From the NCBI GenBank assembly GCA_016928775.1, contig JAFGKD010000069.1, positions 1-64,000 on the forward strand: a stretch of DNA of 64,000 nucleotides. Direction: 5' to 3'. Shown here in pieces: positions 24,999 to 32,926 of this stretch; the first letter of the stretch is position 1; each line of letters starts with the position of its first letter. Made by a program: the position numbers and the translations under genes. The notes under the pieces were generated by a model, which did not search any database, was not told where the DNA came from, and saw only the letters and a list, made by a program, of their open reading frames with translations. The stretch is from Candidatus Zhuqueibacterota bacterium (GTDB taxonomy: Bacteria; Zhuqueibacterota; Zhuqueibacteria; Residuimicrobiales; Krinioviventaceae).

Positions 24999-26000
24999 AT
25001 GGAAAACAAAAAAACATGTCTCATTGTTGGTGCAGGCATATCCGGTTTGTTAGCAGCACAGACGTTAAAAAAGTCCGGTATCAGGGTAATCGTCTTGGAT
25101 AAAGGCAGAGGACTTGGCGGTCGTTTGGCAACGCGCCGCATTTCGAATGGGAAAGTGACCGGGATTTTTGATTATGGCGCTCAATCTTTCACGATTCGCA
25201 GCAATGCATTTCGTCGGGTGGCAGAGCCGTGGCAAAAAGCAGGAGTAATCGATATTTGGAGTCATGGCTTTCATGACAGCACTCGTTCATTCAAAGATAC
25301 CGGGCAACCCCGCTACAAGGGTATGGATAGTATGCAAGCCATTGCAAAACACCTTGCGCATGATCTGGATGCCCGACCACAGAGCAAAGTCGAACGTTTA
25401 CAGAGGCGTGAAGACAAGTGGCATCTGTTTACCGAAGATGGTCGATCTTTTGCCGGAGATTCACTTCTGCTCACAGCGCCGGTGCCGCAAAACCTCGAGC
25501 TCCTTAAACAGTCCAATATTTCCCTTCCGAACACTGATCTGGAGGCATTGCGTGCTATTGAGTACCTGCCGACATTCACGGTTTTGGCATTGCTGAAAAG
25601 TGAGAGTGCGGTACCGAAACCAGGCGGCTTGTGGCTTGATGGTGATCCAATCGCCTGGATTGGTGATAACTCAAAAAAAGGCGTATCGCCCGATGCACAT
25701 GCCGTTACCGTCCATGCCGGAGAAGAATTCAGCCGCATAAATTTTGACAGAAACATAGAAACGGTGGCACAGGAGTTATTGAATGCCGCACAAGACTTCT
25801 TAAAGTCGGATATTTTAATATCGCAAATACACCGCTGGCGCTATGCGACTCCTGTATTCACCTATGAAAATCTGTATTACAGTCACCCGCCCTTGAATCT
25901 TTACATGGCTGGAGATTCATTTGGTGGCAAACGGCTTGAAAGTGCCGCACTCTCCGGTTTGCGAGTTGCCCAAGCGCTCAAAGCTGAATTGCACATGTGA
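24999..26000 (+). CDS. NAD(P)/FAD-dependent oxidoreductase (renalase-like)
   Basis: A 333-residue FAD enzyme. The dinucleotide motif is LIVGAGISGLLAAQTL, followed by VLDKGRGLGGRLATRR; the C-terminal FAD contact is YMAGDSFGGKRLESAALSG. The family (COG3380) includes renalase-like amine or NAD(P)H oxidases and is often found beside photolyase genes. The start at 24999 follows AAAGGACG and opens the FAD motif; an in-frame ATG at 24900 would translate through the terminator hairpin and is rejected. The substrate is not known. Confidence 0.9.
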   Translation: MENKKTCLIVGAGISGLLAAQTLKKSGIRVIVLDKGRGLGGRLATRRISNGKVTGIFDYGAQSFTIRSNAFRRVAEPWQKAGVIDIWSHGFHDSTRSFKDTGQPRYKGMDSMQAIAKHLAHDLDARPQSKVERLQRREDKWHLFTEDGRSFAGDSLLLTAPVPQNLELLKQSNISLPNTDLEALRAIEYLPTFTVLALLKSESAVPKPGGLWLDGDPIAWIGDNSKKGVSPDAHAVTVHAGEEFSRINFDRNIETVAQELLNAAQDFLKSDILISQIHRWRYATPVFTYENLYYSHPPLNLYMAGDSFGGKRLESAALSGLRVAQALKAELHM

Positions 26001-26081
26001 TTGTCGTGGCCAGGCCAAATCTCGTTTCACCTGCACATCAACGCCAGCAACATAACGTTCATCAGGATTTCCTCGGCATGA

Positions 26082-26765
26082 TTAATTCGTCAATAAAGGC
26101 AATGGAAAAAAACGCTGCACAATTTCCTGTAATTCTTCCCGTATAACTGGATAAAATGCATCCGTTGTTTTGCTTTCAATGATATAAAGTCGCTCGCCGC
26201 GCGGCAACAGAGCGACAACCCGAACAGGCATTGTCACACCCAAAACGTCCGGCACATTGACCATAAAATAGGCGCCCTTGAGCACCTGATGTGCCGGGCT
26301 GGTCACGTGCTGCACAACGTGAACGCGCACCCCAGGTTGCTCGTGCTTTGAGATGATCTCCGCCAAATAGTTGATCGCCAGCTCGGTAGAACTTTTTTCC
26401 CGGTCTAAAAGGATGCCGCCAACTTTACAAAGAGCCAGAGTATCGTTAGCCTCGACACGCTTCGACGAAAGCAACCAGACTATTTGATCGTGCAACATCT
26501 GATTCGAATCAAGACGGTTAAGTACAGTATCTTGCGTAAGCACCGAGAGCAACCAAAAACGATTTGGCATCTTTATAGCAAAGCGTAGCGGATGATTGAT
26601 GTAGGTAGAATCAACAACGCCGATACGCTCGCTTCCGAGTTTGGCCAATTCCGGTGGCGGCTTGGGAGTCATTCGTTGCACCTGCAGCATAATCGCGAGT
26701 ACCGCGACCAGACCAAAAAGCAGCATGAGGATTGCACGAACATCAATTTTTAGATGACTTTTCAT
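26082..26765 (-). CDS. Membrane-anchored protein of unknown function
   Basis: A 227-residue protein with one N-terminal membrane helix (residues about 11-29, AILMLLFGLVAVLAIML) and a soluble part rich in beta strands (LRFAIKMPNRFWLLSVL, AYFMVNVPDVLGVTMPVRVV, LYIIESKT). The pattern resembles proteins that contain a PsbP-like or similar small alpha/beta fold, but no family is certain. Its ATG overlaps the PfkB stop codon (ATGA), so translation is probably coupled. It is the last gene of the long minus-strand operon. Confidence 0.75.
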   Translation of the reverse strand: MKSHLKIDVRAILMLLFGLVAVLAIMLQVQRMTPKPPPELAKLGSERIGVVDSTYINHPLRFAIKMPNRFWLLSVLTQDTVLNRLDSNQMLHDQIVWLLSSKRVEANDTLALCKVGGILLDREKSSTELAINYLAEIISKHEQPGVRVHVVQHVTSPAHQVLKGAYFMVNVPDVLGVTMPVRVVALLPRGERLYIIESKTTDAFYPVIREELQEIVQRFFPLPLLTN

Positions 26766-27688
26766 AAACTTTTCGCTTTGAAATTATCGAGCTGATCGAA
26801 TGTCCAGGGTGGCGTTGCACCTTGAAACATCGAGACATAAGCGGCTAACACATTGGCAAAATCTGCCATATCTGCGAGCGAGGCACCTTGCAGATACTTG
26901 TGAACCAGTCCGGCAGCAAAAGCATCGCCGGCGCCCGAGGTATCAACCGGCGTGATGAAATAACCTGGATCAAACTCCTCACGCTCCGCCGTCACCAGAA
27001 AGCAGCCTTGCGAACCCAGTGTGAGGGCCGCCAATTGGATATTATTTTTTACGATCAATTCTCGCACAAATAAAATATCATCAGCCTGAGAGCCATACCC
27101 TTTTTTGAGCAGATCACATTCATTTTTATTGAGTTTGATGATATCAGCGAATTGAAGATTCGTCATTATGGTCTGCTCAATGGCGGCATCCCAACGCCGA
27201 ATATTGAGATCGCACACCTTGATCGCTTTGTTGGCGATTTTGATAAAGGCCTGCATAGCTTCTCGCGATATATCTGAGCGTTGGGCTAGCATGCCCCAAA
27301 AAACAACATCCATTTGCGGGGCGAGTTCCTCCCAGACTGAATCAAGGCGCATATCATCAAAAGCAACTGCATTGGTGCAATCGTAAGAAGGATGTCCGAA
27401 TTCATCGAGGCGAATGCGAACAACACCGGTATTTTTAAAGATATCGAGTTGTACGCCCGAGACATTGATGTTCTTTTGCTGCAATTCTGTCAAAATGGCT
27501 CGACCAGTTTCATCATCACCAATACGACTGCATAGATATGCGTTATGGCCGGCCAAAGCGCTATGAACGGCAAAATTGGCCGGCGAGCCACCGAGGAATT
27601 TTCGACCATTATAAATATCCCAAAGAACTTCACCAAGACCAACGATCTTGCGAGCTTGTTGCGGTGCATCCGTCATAAGAGGTCTCAC
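26762..27688 (-). CDS. PfkB-family carbohydrate kinase
   Basis: A cytoplasmic ATP-dependent sugar kinase of 308 residues, nearest in style to fructokinase. The sugar-binding motif is FLGGSPANFAVHSALAG and the C-terminal PfkB signature with the catalytic Asp is DTSGAGDAFAAG. The GTG start at 27688 overlaps the stop of the penicillin-binding protein gene (GTGA) and suggests coupling; an ATG at 27676 is the alternative. It sits between two envelope genes, so its sugar could be an envelope precursor, though that is inference. Confidence 0.92.
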   Translation of the reverse strand: MRPLMTDAPQQARKIVGLGEVLWDIYNGRKFLGGSPANFAVHSALAGHNAYLCSRIGDDETGRAILTELQQKNINVSGVQLDIFKNTGVVRIRLDEFGHPSYDCTNAVAFDDMRLDSVWEELAPQMDVVFWGMLAQRSDISREAMQAFIKIANKAIKVCDLNIRRWDAAIEQTIMTNLQFADIIKLNKNECDLLKKGYGSQADDILFVRELIVKNNIQLAALTLGSQGCFLVTAEREEFDPGYFITPVDTSGAGDAFAAGLVHKYLQGASLADMADFANVLAAYVSMFQGATPPWTFDQLDNFKAKSL

Positions 27689-29631
27689 ATCCCCCGGCGT
27701 ACAGCGATACGAATGCCGTCTTCATATGGCGATACCGCTTCACCTGACGTTGGATTGACCTTGATAAATTCAATCCCCGGTGGTATTGGGAACTCGGAGT
27801 AAGCTGAATCTTTGAGCACATCGTTCATAAAGATCGTCCAAATCGGCAAGGCACCGGTGGACCCTGCTATACCACCGCCCCATTTATTGAGCATGGGACG
27901 GTTATCATCATAGCCCACCCACACCGCAGCGACCAGGTCTGGTGTAAAACCAATGAACCAGGCGTCGCGATAGTCGTTCGTGGTGCCGGTCTTGCCGGCG
28001 CATGGTCGATAAAAGCCACGCTTCTGCACTCCGGTACCCGTGCCATATTCGATGACGCCTGACAGCATATCGATCAAGACATAGCACGTTTGTGAATCGA
28101 TCACCCGCCGTGAACTGAGCTCATGATCGTACAACGTACGTTCTGTTGAAAAGATTTTCCGGATAAAATAGGGATAGCGAAGAAATCCCTGCGCCGCAAT
28201 GGTTGTATAAGCAGTGGCCATTTCGAGCGGTGAGACACCGGCGGCTCCGAGCGAAAGCGACAAGTGTGATTCCAGAGGGCTGGTGATGCCGAGGTCTGCG
28301 GCATATTCGACGACGACCTCTGGCGAGACTTTTTCGATCAACTTGGCAGCAATGACATTGCGTGATTTCGCCAAAGCCATCTTGAGCGTCAGCGGCCCCA
28401 TGAACACACGATCGTAATTTCGTGGCTCCCACACCTGATTGTAGATTTTAAATTGCGTCGGTTCGTCCACCATAACCGTGGCGGGATTCACCAAGCCTTT
28501 ATCAAGCGCCGCGATAAAAGTGAACGGTTTGAAAGCAGAACCCGGAGAGCGATTCCCGGCAAGTGCACGATTAAAAGGAGCACGGCGGTAATCGCGTCCG
28601 CCTACCAGGGCTTTGACAGCACCGGTTTTAGGATCGATGGCTACCAATGCGGCCTGTGGATAATTTTCACGCTCACTCCAGGCACTGTCCTCGTATGGAT
28701 CAAGGCCGAGAAGCTCATCCAGCTCAGCCAATCCATCTTTGACAGCGCGACTGGCCGCGAGTTGGTAACGGGAATTTAGCGTTGTATAGATGTCAAGCCC
28801 GCCGTACATGACCGCATTACGTCCAAAGTCAAGGCTTGCCGTATCAATGACAGCGTCAATAAAATAATCGGCATGGCCGTAGAGATCATAAATACGTCGA
28901 TACGACAATCGCTCTGCTGTCGCCGTTTCGATCTCTTGTTCAGTGATGTACTTTTCGTCCAGCATCCGCTTGAGTACAAACAACTGACGTTCTTTGGCAA
29001 TCTCCGGATATTTATAGGGATTGTAGCGTGCCGGCCAGCGGGGAATTCCGGCCAACATAGCCGCTTCCGCGATGGTGAGTTCGTCCGCATGTTTGGAAAA
29101 ATAGGTCTGCGCCGCCAACTCGATCCCGTATATGCCGGAACCAAAATCAATTTGATTAATATAGGCTTCCAGGATTTCATCTTTGCTAAATTGCTGTTCA
29201 ATCTGCAGCGTGACAAATAATTCCTGCAGTTTGCGTAAATAGGAGCGCTCAAAGCTGAAAAACAGATTTTTTGCCAATTGTTGCGTGATCGTGCTGCCGC
29301 CCTGGGTGACGCGTCCCCGTCGCAAATTGGACAAAAAAGCACGCACGAGACCACGTTTGCTGATGCCATGATGCGAGTAAAAGTTCTTGTCTTCCAGGGC
29401 CAACACCGCGCTAATCAGCGACGATGAAACATGCTCGAGCTGTACGATCTGTCGATCCGCCAATGTTTTTATCAACATCCCGTCATCCGCATAAATCTTG
29501 GTCGGAGAAGCCAGCGCGATTTTGTTCAAATCATCGGGAATCTGCGGCAGGCGCAGCAGCGCATAAATGGCTAATGCCGCGACAAGAGCGGCGAGTACCA
29601 GGAGTGTTCGTTTAATAATCTTCTTCCACAT
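27685..29631 (-). CDS. Class A penicillin-binding protein (PBP1A family)
   Basis: A bifunctional peptidoglycan synthase of 648 residues. One membrane helix (residues about 7-26) is followed by the GT51 transglycosylase domain with Glu in LEDKNFYSHHG and RVTQGGSTITQQLAKN, and by the transpeptidase domain with SPGSAFKPF (S-x2-K), AKSRNV (S-x-N) and AGKTGTTNDYRDAW (KTG). The ATG at 29631 is chosen because it opens the membrane anchor and has GAGA seven bases upstream; it lies 20 bases inside the end of the upstream gene. It is shorter than E. coli PBP1A and lacks its extra OB-type domain. Confidence 0.94.
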   Translation of the reverse strand: MWKKIIKRTLLVLAALVAALAIYALLRLPQIPDDLNKIALASPTKIYADDGMLIKTLADRQIVQLEHVSSSLISAVLALEDKNFYSHHGISKRGLVRAFLSNLRRGRVTQGGSTITQQLAKNLFFSFERSYLRKLQELFVTLQIEQQFSKDEILEAYINQIDFGSGIYGIELAAQTYFSKHADELTIAEAAMLAGIPRWPARYNPYKYPEIAKERQLFVLKRMLDEKYITEQEIETATAERLSYRRIYDLYGHADYFIDAVIDTASLDFGRNAVMYGGLDIYTTLNSRYQLAASRAVKDGLAELDELLGLDPYEDSAWSERENYPQAALVAIDPKTGAVKALVGGRDYRRAPFNRALAGNRSPGSAFKPFTFIAALDKGLVNPATVMVDEPTQFKIYNQVWEPRNYDRVFMGPLTLKMALAKSRNVIAAKLIEKVSPEVVVEYAADLGITSPLESHLSLSLGAAGVSPLEMATAYTTIAAQGFLRYPYFIRKIFSTERTLYDHELSSRRVIDSQTCYVLIDMLSGVIEYGTGTGVQKRGFYRPCAGKTGTTNDYRDAWFIGFTPDLVAAVWVGYDDNRPMLNKWGGGIAGSTGALPIWTIFMNDVLKDSAYSEFPIPPGIEFIKVNPTSGEAVSPYEDGIRIAVRRGM

Positions 29632-30523
29632 GCGAATCTCTTCGGATAGGTGTTTGCAGCTTTGGAGCGTCTTCAATAGCATTTATTTCTCTGATCAGAT
29701 ACCCGACAGCTATTTCAGAGGCGTACATGAATTGTAGTGTGGAACGAGAGTCAACCTTGTTCTCAAATACAATTTCAACTCCATTGTCTTCGACAAACAA
29801 AGACAGCCCAACTGTTTCCAACGATTTTTCCCATTGCACCAATTTGTAAGGATCATTGACAATCTGCAACTGGTAGCCGCGTGGCAATTGATTAAAGGCC
29901 TGGTAAAAAACGGACGCCGGCACGAGCCGTCCGCGAAACTTTTCAAGTTGCGCCAACTCTGAAAAAGAGACTTTATGTTCTATTTCCTCATCCTGTCGCA
30001 AGTATACATGACTTTCTCGAATCGGCTTCTCGTAACCGTCTAAAAAATAGAACACAAGTTGATCACCGGCAAGCGAGAGCTGGGTTTTTTGCCACTCGGA
30101 ATTACGATTCATGGCAAATAAATCGAGCGGATCGACGATCTGTTTTGATTGACTTTTCGGAATTATTTTATAAAACTCGTTAAATTCATCGCGACTCATG
30201 CTCATGCTATGCCGAATGGATAAAAGTGCTTCGAGGTCCTGAAGATTTTGCAGTGGTTGATCGTTGAGAATATCTTGAGCGTCCTGGACGGAAAGCGAAT
30301 CGAGTTCATTCAATCCGACCTGCTCCTTGTGATCTTCTTCCCATAATCGTCCTGTTTTCGGGCGAATCGGATTGCTCAGTCGCAAAAGATATCCCATGCT
30401 GATCTCAAAAATATCAAAAACGAGCTCTGCAAAAATGAGTATAACAATCGCCGTGCTGAACAGGATGATTTTTCGCGAGCCGAAACGATTGCGGCTGTTT
30501 GGCTTTTCTTTATTGGCTACCAT
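29612..30523 (-). CDS. Membrane-anchored protein of unknown function
   Basis: A 303-residue protein with a basic N-terminus and one membrane helix (residues about 19-45, IILFSTAIVILIFAELVF). The outer part is predicted soluble, with helical segments around DAQDILNDQPLQNLQDLEALL that resemble helix-hairpin-helix units and a beta-rich C-terminal half (LSLAGDQLVFYFLDG, VGLSLFVEDNGVEIVFEN). No known domain is certain. It overlaps the penicillin-binding protein gene by 20 bases and could be a partner of peptidoglycan synthesis, which is inference from position. Confidence 0.75.
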   Translation of the reverse strand: MVANKEKPNSRNRFGSRKIILFSTAIVILIFAELVFDIFEISMGYLLRLSNPIRPKTGRLWEEDHKEQVGLNELDSLSVQDAQDILNDQPLQNLQDLEALLSIRHSMSMSRDEFNEFYKIIPKSQSKQIVDPLDLFAMNRNSEWQKTQLSLAGDQLVFYFLDGYEKPIRESHVYLRQDEEIEHKVSFSELAQLEKFRGRLVPASVFYQAFNQLPRGYQLQIVNDPYKLVQWEKSLETVGLSLFVEDNGVEIVFENKVDSRSTLQFMYASEIAVGYLIREINAIEDAPKLQTPIRRDSHVEEDY

Positions 30524-30556
30524 GCAAGCATTCTCTGTTGAGATGGATACCTTAAA

Positions 30557-31459
30557 TTAGAATTTAAACGGCGTTGGACTAAAGCATGTTACAAAAATAA
30601 TAAACATGATATATCCCAATATCTTGCGCCCGGGATCGAGTGGTGTGGTATCGTCGAGCGGCGGCGGGTGTTTTCGGCCTAAAAGTAGCAACAAGACAAA
30701 CAAAAGGGCCCAGCCGTAATAAATCACCGTTAAGCCACCCAGTGCCAAAATAAACAACGGCATAAATTTAAATCCTTTACGCCCGTATAGGCTATAAAAA
30801 ATATGGCCGCCATCGAGTTGGCCAATGGGTAGCAGATTCAGTGATGTGACAAAAAGTCCAACCCATCCGGCGTAAGCCATGTCATGTAGCCTGACATCAT
30901 AGGAAACCGGGATTGATCCGAGCGCTAAAAATGACAACAATTTATACACCAAGGATTCGCCTAAAATAATCGTCATTCCCTCACTGCCGTCCGATGCAGG
31001 CACAATATCCGACAATTGGAGGCCAAAATAGATGACCGGTATTGTCACAATCAGTCCGGCCAGAGGCCCGGCGGCACCAACATCAAACAACGCCTTTCGG
31101 TGCGGAATCAAGCCGCGCATTTGAATCATAGCACCCATGGTGCCAAAAGGATTCAAGTAAGGAAACGGGATAAAAAAAGGCAATGTCGCGGGAATATGGT
31201 AGCGGCGACACATCAGATAGTGACCCATCTCATGTGCGAGCAATATAGCTATCACCGGCAGACTATACCACACCCCCAGAGTCAGCCAAGTTGACGCGAT
31301 TGTCAGGAGAAACAGAATCACATTAATCAACGGCTTGTTGGCCGGCAGCGCGCGAAATCGGAAAACACGTCGTCGTTGCGGCATAGAGTGCAATTGCTGA
31401 AGGTCGGGATACTCTTCCTGTATGGTAAATCTTGTATCTTCTTCGTAAGTATTTTTCAT
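30557..31459 (-). CDS. Site-2 protease family (M50) intramembrane metalloprotease
   Basis: A 300-residue multi-spanning membrane protease. HEMGH (about residues 80-84) binds zinc and the third ligand is in NLLPIGQLDGGH. FFIPFPYLNPFGTMGAMIQM and DVGAAGPLAGLIV are typical of the group that includes plant EGY proteins. There is no PDZ domain. Members cleave membrane-bound regulators such as anti-sigma factors; here it sits downstream of a partner-switching module. The start overlaps the stop of the upstream gene by four bases. Confidence 0.92.
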   Translation of the reverse strand: MKNTYEEDTRFTIQEEYPDLQQLHSMPQRRRVFRFRALPANKPLINVILFLLTIASTWLTLGVWYSLPVIAILLAHEMGHYLMCRRYHIPATLPFFIPFPYLNPFGTMGAMIQMRGLIPHRKALFDVGAAGPLAGLIVTIPVIYFGLQLSDIVPASDGSEGMTIILGESLVYKLLSFLALGSIPVSYDVRLHDMAYAGWVGLFVTSLNLLPIGQLDGGHIFYSLYGRKGFKFMPLFILALGGLTVIYYGWALLFVLLLLLGRKHPPPLDDTTPLDPGRKILGYIMFIIFVTCFSPTPFKF

Positions 31460-32265
31460 GATGTTTCGCTTAATACAACCTCTATGGGTTCGCCTTTTTT
31501 GATATTCAAAAATTGCGCGGCATTGCCATCCCGCACGGCAATTTCGAGATAATCATGACTGCTGAAAATGACCAGAGGTTCGGCAACCTGATGCTCGGCA
31601 TAGGAGTGGCTCAGCCGCTCGAACTGAAAATATTTAATATTAATTTCGACCAATTGTTCCGGATCAAAATCATTTTTTGAAATATTCGAAATACAATTGC
31701 CGAAATGATCGATATACACAATCTGACCCGTGATCAAATTTTCCGTTTTTTGTGGCAAGGCGATATCGCCTTTTAAATAATCTGTTATCGTTTCACCAAA
31801 TGTATGAAAAGGGACGCCGCGCGACAAATGTGCTGCGACCGGTGCAAAGATATCGCGACCGTGAAAAGTTTGACTTGTATGTGGCAAGAAATATTTTTCA
31901 TTGGTGACTGATATAACTTCTGCTTCGGGATGCCGGACAAAAATATATCTTAAAACCGAATTATCGGGCGCCAAAAAATAGTGTTCTTTCGCCCGTACCA
32001 GCAGAATTCTGCGCTGCGTGCCGACGCCGGGATCAACAACAACCACGTGGATGGTATTGGGCGGGAAAAAGGTGTACGCCTGATCAACGGCAAAAGAAGC
32101 AGCATCGAGATCGCCCTGTGGAATGCCGTGCGTAATATCTACAATCGTGGCATGAGGATTGATGGACAGTATGACTCCCTTGAGAACCCCCACAAAAGCA
32201 TCTTTCAAGCCAAAATCTGTAGTCAGCGTAATGATAAACGATCTATTTGTCCCGTCCATCGCCAC
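31456..32265 (-). CDS. SAM hydroxide adenosyltransferase (DUF62 family)
   Basis: A 269-residue cytoplasmic enzyme that hydrolyses S-adenosylmethionine to adenosine and methionine, related to bacterial fluorinase and chlorinase. Conserved motifs are LTTDFGLKDAFVGVLKG, ATIVDITHGIPQGD, VDPGVGTQRR and IDHFGNCISNIS. The fluorinase-type halide loop is not evident, so halogenation is not proposed. Its 3' end overlaps the next gene by four bases and its 5' end overlaps the deoxynucleoside kinase gene by 23 bases. Confidence 0.92.
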   Translation of the reverse strand: MAMDGTNRSFIITLTTDFGLKDAFVGVLKGVILSINPHATIVDITHGIPQGDLDAASFAVDQAYTFFPPNTIHVVVVDPGVGTQRRILLVRAKEHYFLAPDNSVLRYIFVRHPEAEVISVTNEKYFLPHTSQTFHGRDIFAPVAAHLSRGVPFHTFGETITDYLKGDIALPQKTENLITGQIVYIDHFGNCISNISKNDFDPEQLVEINIKYFQFERLSHSYAEHQVAEPLVIFSSHDYLEIAVRDGNAAQFLNIKKGEPIEVVLSETS

Positions 32266-32917
32266 CCTCCTGGTTTATATAAGGTATTAGACGCTCATAG
32301 ACATTTTCAATATGTTCAGGATATTTTTCAAAATCAACGATATCCGCATTTACCGTTAAAACATTTGTCTGCCGGGAAAATCGCTCTATCCACCGATCAT
32401 AAGCGCCGTTCAACTCGTGCAAATACTCAATGGTAATGCTTTTCTCAAAATCGCGGCCGCGTTTACGAATACGTGTGATCAGGGTCCATGTCGAAGCTTT
32501 AAGATAAAGTACAAGATCTGGTTTCCGCAGATACTCGGTCATGACAAAAAACAAGTCGCGATAATTTTGATAATCACGATCAGACATATGACCCTGCTTG
32601 TTAAGAATATAGGCAAAAATCTCCGCATCCTCATAGATGGAACGATCCTGAACACAGGGCTCAGCGCTTTGTGATATTTTTTTTTGATCGATAAATCGCT
32701 GTGATAAAAAATAAACCTGGAGATTAAAGCTCCAGCGATCCATGTCTTTGTAAAAATCGTTTAAGTAGGGATTATTGATGACGCGTTCAAAGTAGGGTTG
32801 AAGATGAAATCGTTGCGAGATTTTGTTAGTCAGCGTTGTTTTACCCACACCAATATTGCCGGCGATAGCCATAAAGAATGGTTTTTTATCGGACTCAATC
32901 GTTTGTGACGCGGCCAT
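32243..32917 (-). CDS. Deoxynucleoside kinase
   Basis: A 224-residue kinase that phosphorylates deoxynucleosides for nucleotide salvage. The P-loop is GNIGVGKTTL (about residues 20-29), and the substrate region includes NPYLNDFYKDMDRWSFNLQ and the DRS-type motif in VQDRSIYEDAEIF. The lid arginines are in TRIRKRGRDFE. The family covers deoxyguanosine, deoxyadenosine and deoxycytidine kinases, and the specificity is not readable. It starts nine bases after the TPR gene stop. Confidence 0.92.
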   Translation of the reverse strand: MAASQTIESDKKPFFMAIAGNIGVGKTTLTNKISQRFHLQPYFERVINNPYLNDFYKDMDRWSFNLQVYFLSQRFIDQKKISQSAEPCVQDRSIYEDAEIFAYILNKQGHMSDRDYQNYRDLFFVMTEYLRKPDLVLYLKASTWTLITRIRKRGRDFEKSITIEYLHELNGAYDRWIERFSRQTNVLTVNADIVDFEKYPEHIENVYERLIPYINQEGGDGRDK

Positions 32918-32926
32918 GCTTCCTCT

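Noticed and set aside
31456..32265. Fluorinase or chlorinase role for the DUF62 protein
   Set aside because: No halide-binding loop is evident and the plain family role explains the sequence.
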